Assembly (NCBI GenBank): GCA_024693845.1
Contig: JAILKJ010000003.1
Coordinates: 16,028 to 80,027 of the forward strand
Direction: 5' to 3'
Length of the DNA: 64,000 bases
Origin: Lachnospiraceae bacterium
GTDB lineage: Bacteria > Bacillota > Clostridia > Lachnospirales > Lachnospiraceae
The position numbers and the translations under genes were made by a program. Below, piece after piece: positions 29,255 through 38,340 of the stretch. Under the pieces are notes generated by a model that was not told where the DNA came from, did not search any database, and saw nothing but the letters and a program-made list of their open reading frames with translations. The number at the start of each line of letters is the position of its first letter. Position 1 is the first letter of the stretch.

Positions 29255-31219
29255 ATGCCGAGACGAAATAAGAAAAAATACGACCTGAAAGCAGAGGATG
29301 TCATCGCCCAGAACAGAGCGCGGGAAGAGCAGGAACTGCAGCAGCGCGAGCAGGAAGCACAGCAAATGGAGGAAGAGCTTCTTACCGAGAACAAGCAGGA
29401 TATTTATGATTATGCCTCAAGGGACGAGAAGATCGATTATCTCAAACAGCTGATGTGGTCCAAGGTGCTTCCGAGCGTGGGCGAGAACGGCGAGCGGTTT
29501 AAGGAAGAGCTGGAAAAGCCCGAAACCAGAGAGACCCTTGGTCTTGTTGCTGATAGGGTAAAGAATATCCGGGTAGCAGCCGAGCTGATGGAAAGCAAGG
29601 ATCTGCAAAGGACCATATTCGGCGGACTTGTGCCCGGTAAAAAAGGCTGGGATAAGGCCAAAGAAGATTTTATTCAGAATAAGCTGAACGGCATTGAAAA
29701 TTATGGCACGGAATCCGCCTATCGAAAGGTGCTGGCGGAAAGAGAAGCCAAAGAGCGCTTGTGGCGGCAGAAACTGGATGAATTTGCGTTCACTCAGGAG
29801 GACTATGAGAATGCTACGCCCAAGGAAAGAGCCGCGAAAGCAACGGAGTATATCAAGCTGTATTATTCGAAAGATGCAGCAGATCCCAAGGCAATGGATG
29901 AAAAGCTCAAGGATCCCGTGGCTCAGGAAGTGATCCTGAAGACGGTAACGGACTGCAAGCTTTGGCACACTGTGGTAGACATGACCGGTCACGGTTCCTT
30001 TGTGGATGCCACACTCGGTTCATCCTATAATGCAAATTTTGACGACGCACAGAGAGAGCAGTCCAAGGAAGATTTTTTGGAATACAACCTGAAAGCTGCC
30101 GTTCAGTATGATGAAAAGGCCGGACTCGAGGCACGGGCAAAGGAGAAAGCCGACAAGCAGAAGGAAGAAGAGCAGAAGCGAGTTGAAGATGCGGACAGCA
30201 GAAAACGGGAACACGCTGCCATCGATGTGGAATTCTATGATGATCACGGTCGGAATTTTGAAAAATGGCAAAAGTGGATCGAGGGTGTTGATTTCAATAT
30301 GGCAGGCACCGGTTCCCGGACCTTTAAGCAGATGAAGGAAGCCATCGTGGATCTGAATAAGTTTCATAAGGAGATGCGTTTCAATTTCAGGGAGGGGTAT
30401 GATCTGCAGCAGCAGGAAGCGCTTATGGACAAGCAAAAAGCTGCTATGAAAGCCGTAGAAAAGTATTTGGCCTATAAGCAGAAACAGATGGATAACGAGC
30501 CGGAACGAAGAAATAATCCCAAGAAGCAGAAACGGGAACAGCCCCGTATTGCCACCTCCATCAGGATCCTGAAGGAGATGGAAGATACCTTCGCGGTAGA
30601 GCAGGATGTTACCTTCAGAAAAGAAAGACATTTGCGGGATGAGCTGTATGACAAGATCATGGAAGAGGACAAGATCCTGAAAAACCATAATACACCGCAG
30701 AAGGAATACCTGGCCTCCGTTGCCAGAACGGTGGATATGATCAATAATTTCGACGCTAAAAGATGGTATAAGAGTAACGAGCATGCATCGGATTTTCTGG
30801 AGATCCATGATAAAGAGGTGCATAAGGATTACAATCCCGATGTGATGAGGGAACTGCTTGGTGCCAGAACGGCATCGGGGATGAAGGTATATAACGAGGC
30901 CTACAACATGACGATGAACGATCCGGATAAAAGACTGCATGTGAATGATCTGATTAATATGTCGCATGAGATGAGAGGCTTTGAGTTTCATCATCCGTTT
31001 CCCAATGTTAAACAGGCCATGGCTCTAGAACATGAAAAGGATGACTATATCAGAAATCTCTTGTCGGCAGATTCCAAAAATCAGCTCAATCGTCATGATC
31101 TTTTCAAAAATGAAGACAGCCAGATCATGGAACGAATGAATGCACAGGCAGAAAGACAGCAACAGCAAAACAGAAGCCACAACAGAAGCCAAAACAGAAG
31201 CCACAACAGAATGATGTAA
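29255..31219 (+). CDS. Large hypothetical protein (654 aa); island protein B
   Basis: SD AGGAGG; charged helical sequence; module EKYLAYKQKQMDNEPERRNNPKKQKREQPRIATSIRILKEM. Confidence 0.9.
   Translation: MPRRNKKKYDLKAEDVIAQNRAREEQELQQREQEAQQMEEELLTENKQDIYDYASRDEKIDYLKQLMWSKVLPSVGENGERFKEELEKPETRETLGLVADRVKNIRVAAELMESKDLQRTIFGGLVPGKKGWDKAKEDFIQNKLNGIENYGTESAYRKVLAEREAKERLWRQKLDEFAFTQEDYENATPKERAAKATEYIKLYYSKDAADPKAMDEKLKDPVAQEVILKTVTDCKLWHTVVDMTGHGSFVDATLGSSYNANFDDAQREQSKEDFLEYNLKAAVQYDEKAGLEARAKEKADKQKEEEQKRVEDADSRKREHAAIDVEFYDDHGRNFEKWQKWIEGVDFNMAGTGSRTFKQMKEAIVDLNKFHKEMRFNFREGYDLQQQEALMDKQKAAMKAVEKYLAYKQKQMDNEPERRNNPKKQKREQPRIATSIRILKEMEDTFAVEQDVTFRKERHLRDELYDKIMEEDKILKNHNTPQKEYLASVARTVDMINNFDAKRWYKSNEHASDFLEIHDKEVHKDYNPDVMRELLGARTASGMKVYNEAYNMTMNDPDKRLHVNDLINMSHEMRGFEFHHPFPNVKQAMALEHEKDDYIRNLLSADSKNQLNRHDLFKNEDSQIMERMNAQAERQQQQNRSHNRSQNRSHNRMM
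31169..31211 (+). repeat. 12-bp tandem repeat AACAGAAGCCAC (about 3.5 copies) encoding the NRSH/NRSQ tail of protein B
   Basis: AACAGAAGCCAC AACAGAAGCCAA AACAGAAGCCAC AACAGAA. Confidence 0.9.
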
Positions 31220-31226
31220 AGCAGTA

Positions 31227-31266
31227 CAGAACCGTTTGGGTGACAGTCATCATCGAGACGGTTCTG
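31227..31266 (+). terminator. Hairpin after island protein B, possible weak terminator
   Basis: CAGAACCGT ... ACGGTTCTG 9-bp stem followed by TTGCTCGTTATATT. Confidence 0.4.
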
Positions 31267-31300
31267 TTGCTCGTTATATTGTCCGCAGATTTGCGAGGAA

Positions 31301-31329
31301 TGCAACCGAATGCGGATCAGCCGTGTATT
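31301..31329 (+). promoter_or_regulatory. Candidate ECF-type promoter, copy 3
   Basis: TGCAACC (31301-31307)-N17-GTATT (31325-31329). Confidence 0.7.
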
Positions 31330-31395
31330 CTGAACAGATACGAAAAAAACACAGACAGTATTGGTTCAGAGTAAAGACACAGGAGGAACGAACAT

Positions 31396-34300
31396 ATGCC
31401 GAAAATGACCAAGGAGACCCTCAGAGCTTTAAAACAATTTGCCGACCAGGTGATCGCAGCGGGAAATATCAATACCCCCGAAATGCGACGCTATTTCATT
31501 GAGGCCGCAAGGAACACTTCTTACAGTGAAGATGCCAGAAATGATGCGAATGAGATCTATAATATCATTACCAACGACCATTTTCAGGCTTTTGATAAAC
31601 TGAGTGCGCTTTCCGCCAAGATGCAGACCATGATCGATGATCCGAATTATCCAGACAATTCTCCGACTGCCGAGGACGACACGAGGGCAGTAACGGATAC
31701 CTTCCGGGATTATTATGACAATTATCGCATGCTGGATACCCATATCATGAATTTTAACGCGGATACGGGTTATAAGCCGCTGAACAAGCTCAATTCTCCG
31801 CTGCAGTCTTTGATCGGTGTGATCCATTCCTATTCCCAGATCGATACGCAGTATGATCTGATAAATATTCAGATCGAGAACAGCTATACTCAGGCACAGA
31901 TCGATGCACTGAAAAAGGAAAACAAAAAGTTGGATGACATGACCGACTTTATCGTGTTTGAAGTGGCGGATGATGTGGATTTCCATAATGTGAACGATAT
32001 TATTGACAAGCATCATGCAGATGAAAGAACCCTGAATGCCACCAGGGCGGAGCTTGCCGACTTAAAATCCCCGGACAAAAGACTTGTCTACGAAACCCTT
32101 GAAAAAAGGCGCATTGAAGAAGCACAGCAGCACCAGAAAAATTATGTGGATGCTTATAAAAAGGTTTTGGACGAGGCGGATCATGAGGTTCAGAAAGCCC
32201 AGGAGCTGACGGACAGTGCCCGGCATGATTTTGATGAGTATAAAAATCTGGAGGCCAGAACCCTGCCTATGATCAGAAGGGCTGCAGAGGCCAAACAGGA
32301 ACATGAAAGAATGTCGAAAGAGCTGCAGGAAATGCGAAGAAATCGCGTGAAGCTCAATAATCTGATCGATCTGACCCATATCGATAAAGAGCCTCAAAGT
32401 GAGGCCGACAAACTGTATAAGGCCTATTATAAAGCAAAACGGAACAGTGAAAAATGGGAACAGGTGGGAAAGCTGTTTGAAGAGTTCTTCGAGAAGTACG
32501 GTAACTCCGATATGGCCATGGCAGTATGTGCAAGCCCGGAAAGCAACGTCGCCGTCACTTTCAAGAAGGTATACCAGAATAATCCCAACACGAAAGCACA
32601 GTCAGACGAGATCAACGGTTCGGAAAAACTGCTTGCCGATATCAAAAAGATCCTTCCGGATCCCGAGTTCTGGGAAAAGAATGTGGCCAAGGCAAAGAAT
32701 GAACAGGGCGTTTTGGACAGAAAGCTTTTGCGGGAAACGATCGAAAAGGAGACGACGCAGTTTGCGGAAAGCTCTTTTTATGATCTGGCAAAAGATCAGA
32801 ATTATATCAATCATTTCCGTCTGAAGCAGATCAATAAGCTGCTCCTTGAGGCGACTGATAAGGAGGATCCCCGTGCGATCGAAATGCTGCAGGAGGAACA
32901 GAAAAAGCTCTATGACGAAATGTTAAACAACGGTTCCGGTGCCGTGGATCTGAAGCATGTCGACGACATCCTGGTGCTTCAGAAGCTTGTCAAGGACTTC
33001 GATCAGCTGAAACTGGATTTTGAGAATGCGGCAAAAGACTATGCCGAGAAACAGCAGGGAGCTTTGACCGCGCTGAATGATCTTGAAAAGCTGAAAGCCG
33101 GACAACTGATCAAAAACAATCCCGGCTTTGCCCGGCTGCGTGAAGCTGTGGAAAAGGGTGAGCTTTCCAAGACAAGTTATGATACCGTTGTATCCCAGGC
33201 CTTCAAAGGCAATCAGATCCATAAGCATTATGAGGATATGACGCAGAAGGCGGAGGAGAACCTTCGCCAGAAGAAAGCCAGCCGAAAAGCGGTCAGTGAG
33301 CAGTATCGCAAGCTTAAGAGGGAAAATACCGAGATGAAGCTCGATGCTAAAGACTGCAGCTTTAATAACTATGTATATGATGTGGTCAAGAAGGCTGTTT
33401 CGGTACACAATCATGAGAAAGAACTGGAAAAGAACAGCGGCAGATATCAGCATATCCAGGATACCAAGCTGCAGTTCAAAACCGTAGAAGACAGCCGCCG
33501 CAATCTCTATGTTGCTTTCAAGGAAAAGGCGGCCAAAAAGCAGATTGCCAAGGGAATCTATGATAAAGTCAACGAATTGAAAAGAAGCTTTACCTTTGCC
33601 CGGAATAATCCGAATCCGGATCCCAAGGCCGGTAACTCCAACAAATACAACGCCATCTATACCGCACTGGAAAGCTTCGGGACCAAACAGGATATTGAAA
33701 AGCTCTCGCCCGATGAGCTGAGGGAAAAATTCCGCGTTTTGTCCAAAGCGGCATCGGATTATAAAACAGCCAAGTTAAACCAGAAGCTTCATTTCAAGAT
33801 CTTTGCTTCCAAGCAAAGAACCTTCCGTCTGGCCTATGCGGATGAGGTGACTACCTTCTGCAAGAACGAAACCGCACTGCTTGGCAACGGCTGGGATATC
33901 ACGCCGGAAAATGAGCGCTATATCAGTGACCAGGCAAAGCTTCTGCCGGAAGGCATGCGCTATATGATCGATAATCCCCGGGGACGCGATCACGTCAGGG
34001 ATGAAAGTGTAGATGTGCGTTTCCGTCGCTATACCGAAAAACAGGCGGATTATAATGCGGTACACTATAAGGTGAATCAGCTCAAGGATATGGAGGCGGA
34101 TATTAAAAGCCGTCTGAATTCCATAGACCTGCAAAGAAAAGGCCGCAAGGAGATCATCATGACAGATGAGGAGAATAAGCGGATCTATGAGCAGGAGACA
34201 TGGACAGTCCTGTATTATCTTCATACTCTGGATGAACTGCACAACTACAAAGCCGGTGAAACTTCGGAGGAGAGATGGACAAGGCTGACTAATATGTATG

Positions 34301-34689
34301 AAGAATACAATGAGGATGCCAATGTCGCTGCGTTCATGGCAAACCCGCCGGATCAGAAATACAAGGATGTGGCCAATTATATCAACACAACCTATTCAAA
34401 TCCCTCTGCCCTCATGCGGGAAAAGGTGGATACCGCTTCGATGCGCTCTTACCTGAAGGCTTACGGTAAGACTGCGGTGGAAAAGAACACCGAGAAGGAA
34501 CTGTATGACAGAGAAAGGCAGCGTTTAAAAGCCATAGAGGACGAAAAGAAAAGAATACAGGAAGCGGCTGAAAAAGCAAAAAAAGACGAGCCGAAGTACG
34601 ACAAGAAAGGGAATCGCATTCCCAAGCCTTCCGCTCCCCATAAGGATCTGACGGGGCCTACGGGCTTTCAGGGGCCGGGCAAAAAATAA
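31396..34689 (+). CDS. Giant hypothetical coiled-coil protein (1097 aa); island protein C
   Basis: SD AGGAGG; paralogous to protein D (NSNKYNAIYTALESFGTKQDIEKLSPDELREKFRVLSKAASDYKTAKL...RTFRLAYADEVTTF). Confidence 0.92.
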   Translation: MPKMTKETLRALKQFADQVIAAGNINTPEMRRYFIEAARNTSYSEDARNDANEIYNIITNDHFQAFDKLSALSAKMQTMIDDPNYPDNSPTAEDDTRAVTDTFRDYYDNYRMLDTHIMNFNADTGYKPLNKLNSPLQSLIGVIHSYSQIDTQYDLINIQIENSYTQAQIDALKKENKKLDDMTDFIVFEVADDVDFHNVNDIIDKHHADERTLNATRAELADLKSPDKRLVYETLEKRRIEEAQQHQKNYVDAYKKVLDEADHEVQKAQELTDSARHDFDEYKNLEARTLPMIRRAAEAKQEHERMSKELQEMRRNRVKLNNLIDLTHIDKEPQSEADKLYKAYYKAKRNSEKWEQVGKLFEEFFEKYGNSDMAMAVCASPESNVAVTFKKVYQNNPNTKAQSDEINGSEKLLADIKKILPDPEFWEKNVAKAKNEQGVLDRKLLRETIEKETTQFAESSFYDLAKDQNYINHFRLKQINKLLLEATDKEDPRAIEMLQEEQKKLYDEMLNNGSGAVDLKHVDDILVLQKLVKDFDQLKLDFENAAKDYAEKQQGALTALNDLEKLKAGQLIKNNPGFARLREAVEKGELSKTSYDTVVSQAFKGNQIHKHYEDMTQKAEENLRQKKASRKAVSEQYRKLKRENTEMKLDAKDCSFNNYVYDVVKKAVSVHNHEKELEKNSGRYQHIQDTKLQFKTVEDSRRNLYVAFKEKAAKKQIAKGIYDKVNELKRSFTFARNNPNPDPKAGNSNKYNAIYTALESFGTKQDIEKLSPDELREKFRVLSKAASDYKTAKLNQKLHFKIFASKQRTFRLAYADEVTTFCKNETALLGNGWDITPENERYISDQAKLLPEGMRYMIDNPRGRDHVRDESVDVRFRRYTEKQADYNAVHYKVNQLKDMEADIKSRLNSIDLQRKGRKEIIMTDEENKRIYEQETWTVLYYLHTLDELHNYKAGETSEERWTRLTNMYEEYNEDANVAAFMANPPDQKYKDVANYINTTYSNPSALMREKVDTASMRSYLKAYGKTAVEKNTEKELYDRERQRLKAIEDEKKRIQEAAEKAKKDEPKYDKKGNRIPKPSAPHKDLTGPTGFQGPGKK

Positions 34690-34696
34690 AATCCTA

Positions 34697-34725
34697 TGCA
34701 ACCGAATCCGTTTCGCTTGTGTATT
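34697..34725 (+). promoter_or_regulatory. Candidate ECF-type promoter, copy 4
   Basis: TGCAACC (34697-34703)-N17-GTATT (34721-34725). Confidence 0.7.
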
Positions 34726-34810
34726 ATACACAGAAAGAATCGAAACACTGCTGGATTTATAACATAACATCGACGGATCCGAAGGATCTTCGAAAAAAGG
34801 AGGGACACTC

Positions 34811-37800
34811 ATGCCGAGAACAAAAAACCACCAGGTCAATTACACAAAGAACGATTTTAAGATGCTGATCGGTCTCGCAAACGATGTCGGCGAAGTGAAA
34901 CTTGGTGATCAGAAAAAGATTGAAGATAAGCTGAGCGGCTATATCCGTGCAAACGAAAACAGCGAGGATCCTTCCAAGGTTAAGAAGGTGGCTGCGGCAA
35001 AAGTACTCCTTCCTTTCCTGAAAAAGGGAGGTACGCTTGAAAAGATCAAAAACTCAATGGCGCAGTCGGTGCCGGAGATCCAGGAAGAATTGGAAGAAAA
35101 ATTCGAGAAAAACCCTCAGGTCGAAGTCATTGACGGTATGGATGTGAATATGCTGATCTATAAGGGTTTTGATGAACTTAAGAGAGTAGACGATATGGAT
35201 GATGATGCAGGGATCCTGCGCGTGGATCAGGCTTTGACCGACTTTTTTGAAGAGCAAAACTTTGCGGAGTACGAGGATGATTCTCCGCTGAAGGATATTG
35301 TGGATTCCGTGAAGACCTGTGTCAATGCATGGCATGCCAATGAACATATTCTGGCCAACGGAGACAGGCAGAGATATTTTTCCGATAATCCGGAAGAAAA
35401 GATGAGAAACATGTGGCGCACCTTCAGTAAGAAAAATGTGCAGCCGCTCATATCAGCCTATGATAACGATCTGGATCTGGAAAAGGTGCAAAGAGACAGA
35501 AAGCAGACCAGAACCGAACTGGTCCGGGTGTCAAAAGAGATCACAAGCCTGCAGAGGCAGTATGATGAACAGATCAAGGCGGAAAGCAAGGCACGCAATG
35601 ATCTTGCGTTATACGAAAATGAATACAGGTCTGTGGAAAGAGAGCTTGAGGATGAAAGCAGAAAGGCCATCAGCGGAGAAGGCATCAGGATGACCATACA
35701 GGAAAGAGAGGCCTATTACAATGCCATGAGAGAGCTTGCGCTTGCTCATAAAGACATTACCGACGGCCTTAACAGCCAGCCTCCCAAACAGGTGAACCTG
35801 TTTAAAGAAGCGCAGGAGGATGCCAGAGCCTATGAGCAGATGAAGCAGGAAGTTGATTCGATCAGGGAGAAGACCGATCCCGATCTTCTGATCGAAAAGC
35901 TGGTGGCAAATGATCTGACAGACAAAGAGGCTGCTCGCACCGCGCTGAAAAAGTTTTATAACGATGCCGTGGCTTCTAAAACAGCGGAAAAGAAGTGGAA
36001 TCAGATCAACGGAACTTTCATCAACTATAAAAACCTCTTCTCTGATGATCCGGATATCATGAACTTTTTGATCAGCAACGATGATACCCTGGTTTCCAGA
36101 GGCTTTCAGAAGCTTCAGAATGAGTATGCTCACAGCGATGATCCGGATAAGAGGAGTCTCTACGATCAGGCCGTCGGTTTAAAATCCAGGATCATTGAAA
36201 ATATGGATGAAAAGCTGGATACCGTATTTAATTATGACGGTAAGACGGATCAGAAGACTTATCTTGCTACTCTGGAGAAGAATCTTTCCGAAAAACCGCT
36301 TCAGATCCGTAAGGATTTCGCCGAGAATAATCGTGTCTTCCGTGCTTACAGAGGCTTCACGAAATCGGATGAGCGGTTGACGGAGAATAAGGAGCTTCTT
36401 GAGGCGGAGATGAAGAAGGGCGATCAGGCAGATCCGAAGCTCATCGAAGAATACTCCAACAATATGACCAAGTTTGCTCAGAAAAAGTCCGAATATGATG
36501 AGCAGCTGCTTTCCTTAGAAATCAAATATGCGGATCAGATCAAGGCGCTGGATGATCTGGCAAACCAAAATGTGTCTTCTGACAGCCTGTTAATGAATTA
36601 TCACGAGAATAAACTGAATCAGGCGAAGAAAAAAGCGGATAAGAGTGCGGCTAAGGCGAAGAAGATCAAGGATGCGGTTGAACTTCTGAATAAATCCGCC
36701 ATCGCCAATGAAAGTAATGAGCTGCAGGATCTGATCCATGTGGTCACCGCGGAGAATCCGGATTATTCCAAGCTTCCGAAAAGCGTTGCTTTCATGGACA
36801 AGGTATTTGAGAAAAAGAAAGAAAGTCTGAATAAAAACAACGAGCGCAAAATGAAAGAACTGCAGGAGCGCAAGGCGCAGCTCTACAATAAAAAAGCTGC
36901 TGCAGATCAGGTGATAAATAACTTAAAGACCGGCGAGCTGTTGGATAAACTGGTAGAAAAGTGCACGCTGCAGAATCGTCTGACGAAACAGGATGAGGTA
37001 CTCACGCAAAAGGAAAAAATGATCCTGGCTGTGGGCGATGGTGCCAAGCAGTACATGAAGCAGCAGTACGATTCCTTTAAGGCAGGCGTAAAGAATTTCC
37101 CTACATACGGAACCGAAAAGGCCTATGAACGGATCTTTGACAAGATCGAATCTTTGCGTCACGATTATTCCAAATGTATGCGTAAGGATTATGCCAGAAA
37201 TCCGAATAAGAACAGTACGGAATACAAGTTGATCAAGGAAAAGCTGGACAGCTTCGGAACCAGAGAAGATTTTTATAAGCTTACCAAGGAAGAGATCGCA
37301 CAAAAGCTGGGTCAGCTCCAGAAGGCCGCTTCCGATTATAAGACAAAGAAGCTGGATGAAACCAGACTGTGGTGGTCAGCCCAGAGAAGATACCGTCTTT
37401 CTTATGCGGACAGGATCGTGGATTTTGCCAAGGGTGAATCTAAGATTTTAACCGGTATTCTCGCACCCGGCAATGATGAACAGGATCTTGCCAGGGTAAA
37501 GGAGTTAAGTACAAAGTTTGAGAATGTTAATCCCAACGGTAAAAAGCTGGTGTTCGATCAAGAAGGTTTCCCGTCTCTGGAGCCCAAAACAAAAGAGGAT
37601 GTTGCCAAAGAGATCTTCGCAATGCAGCCGGATCAGGCGGGCACACTTTCCGATTTCGATGCCATAGACAGATTTATCGAAAAGACCAAAAAGGATATCT
37701 TAAAGAAACTGGATAAATCTTCCGACCAGATCTCGGATCGTGATGTAGCGCATGTTTTGATCGGACTGGATATATTGAATGATGTCAAAAAAGACCTCAG

Positions 37801-38260
37801 AGATCCCAAAGCGCTTCTGCTGGAAGGAAATGAGGAGCACCTTGCAAAAATAAAAGAGGCACTGACTAAGCAGGAACTCAGCAAAAAGGCAGGAGAAATC
37901 CAGGATAACAAATATGATTATGATCTGTATCTGGATTCCGCAGCGAGAATGGATAAACTATTCCTTTCCCACATTACGGATCCCCAGAAGGTTCTGGATC
38001 ACAGAGAAAAAATGGATATCCGTGCGGATCAGAAGTCATTCGCTTTGGGACGCCTGGACAGCAAGCGCCGGATGGCCGAAGACAGTATTCATTTCCAGGT
38101 TAATAAAAACATTAAGTCCCTTAACAAAGATAACCTGAATGACGCAATGGATCAGGCAGGGATCGGTAAGAAGGTTCAGAAGAATAACGCCGAGGGAAAT
38201 CAGGCCGAGGCCCCCAAAGCCAAAAGGAAGCCTGCTAAGAAAACATTCCAGCCCGGCTGA
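34811..38260 (+). CDS. Giant hypothetical coiled-coil protein (1149 aa); island protein D
   Basis: SD GGAGGG; NSTEYKLIKEKLDSFGTREDFYKLTKEEIAQKLGQLQKAASDYKTKKL...RRYRLSYADRIVDF shared with protein C. Confidence 0.92.
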   Translation: MPRTKNHQVNYTKNDFKMLIGLANDVGEVKLGDQKKIEDKLSGYIRANENSEDPSKVKKVAAAKVLLPFLKKGGTLEKIKNSMAQSVPEIQEELEEKFEKNPQVEVIDGMDVNMLIYKGFDELKRVDDMDDDAGILRVDQALTDFFEEQNFAEYEDDSPLKDIVDSVKTCVNAWHANEHILANGDRQRYFSDNPEEKMRNMWRTFSKKNVQPLISAYDNDLDLEKVQRDRKQTRTELVRVSKEITSLQRQYDEQIKAESKARNDLALYENEYRSVERELEDESRKAISGEGIRMTIQEREAYYNAMRELALAHKDITDGLNSQPPKQVNLFKEAQEDARAYEQMKQEVDSIREKTDPDLLIEKLVANDLTDKEAARTALKKFYNDAVASKTAEKKWNQINGTFINYKNLFSDDPDIMNFLISNDDTLVSRGFQKLQNEYAHSDDPDKRSLYDQAVGLKSRIIENMDEKLDTVFNYDGKTDQKTYLATLEKNLSEKPLQIRKDFAENNRVFRAYRGFTKSDERLTENKELLEAEMKKGDQADPKLIEEYSNNMTKFAQKKSEYDEQLLSLEIKYADQIKALDDLANQNVSSDSLLMNYHENKLNQAKKKADKSAAKAKKIKDAVELLNKSAIANESNELQDLIHVVTAENPDYSKLPKSVAFMDKVFEKKKESLNKNNERKMKELQERKAQLYNKKAAADQVINNLKTGELLDKLVEKCTLQNRLTKQDEVLTQKEKMILAVGDGAKQYMKQQYDSFKAGVKNFPTYGTEKAYERIFDKIESLRHDYSKCMRKDYARNPNKNSTEYKLIKEKLDSFGTREDFYKLTKEEIAQKLGQLQKAASDYKTKKLDETRLWWSAQRRYRLSYADRIVDFAKGESKILTGILAPGNDEQDLARVKELSTKFENVNPNGKKLVFDQEGFPSLEPKTKEDVAKEIFAMQPDQAGTLSDFDAIDRFIEKTKKDILKKLDKSSDQISDRDVAHVLIGLDILNDVKKDLRDPKALLLEGNEEHLAKIKEALTKQELSKKAGEIQDNKYDYDLYLDSAARMDKLFLSHITDPQKVLDHREKMDIRADQKSFALGRLDSKRRMAEDSIHFQVNKNIKSLNKDNLNDAMDQAGIGKKVQKNNAEGNQAEAPKAKRKPAKKTFQPG

Positions 38261-38340
38261 TAGGGATTGCATGATAAGAACAAGGCAGTGTAAATGGCTG
38301 TCTGTATGAACGGAAACATATCATATAGGAGATCAAGAGG

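Noticed and set aside
38261-38340. Fifth ECF-type promoter upstream of island protein E
   Set aside because: The gap has TTGCATGA...GTGTAAAT but not TGCAACC-N17-GTATT; the gene may be co-transcribed with the upstream one.
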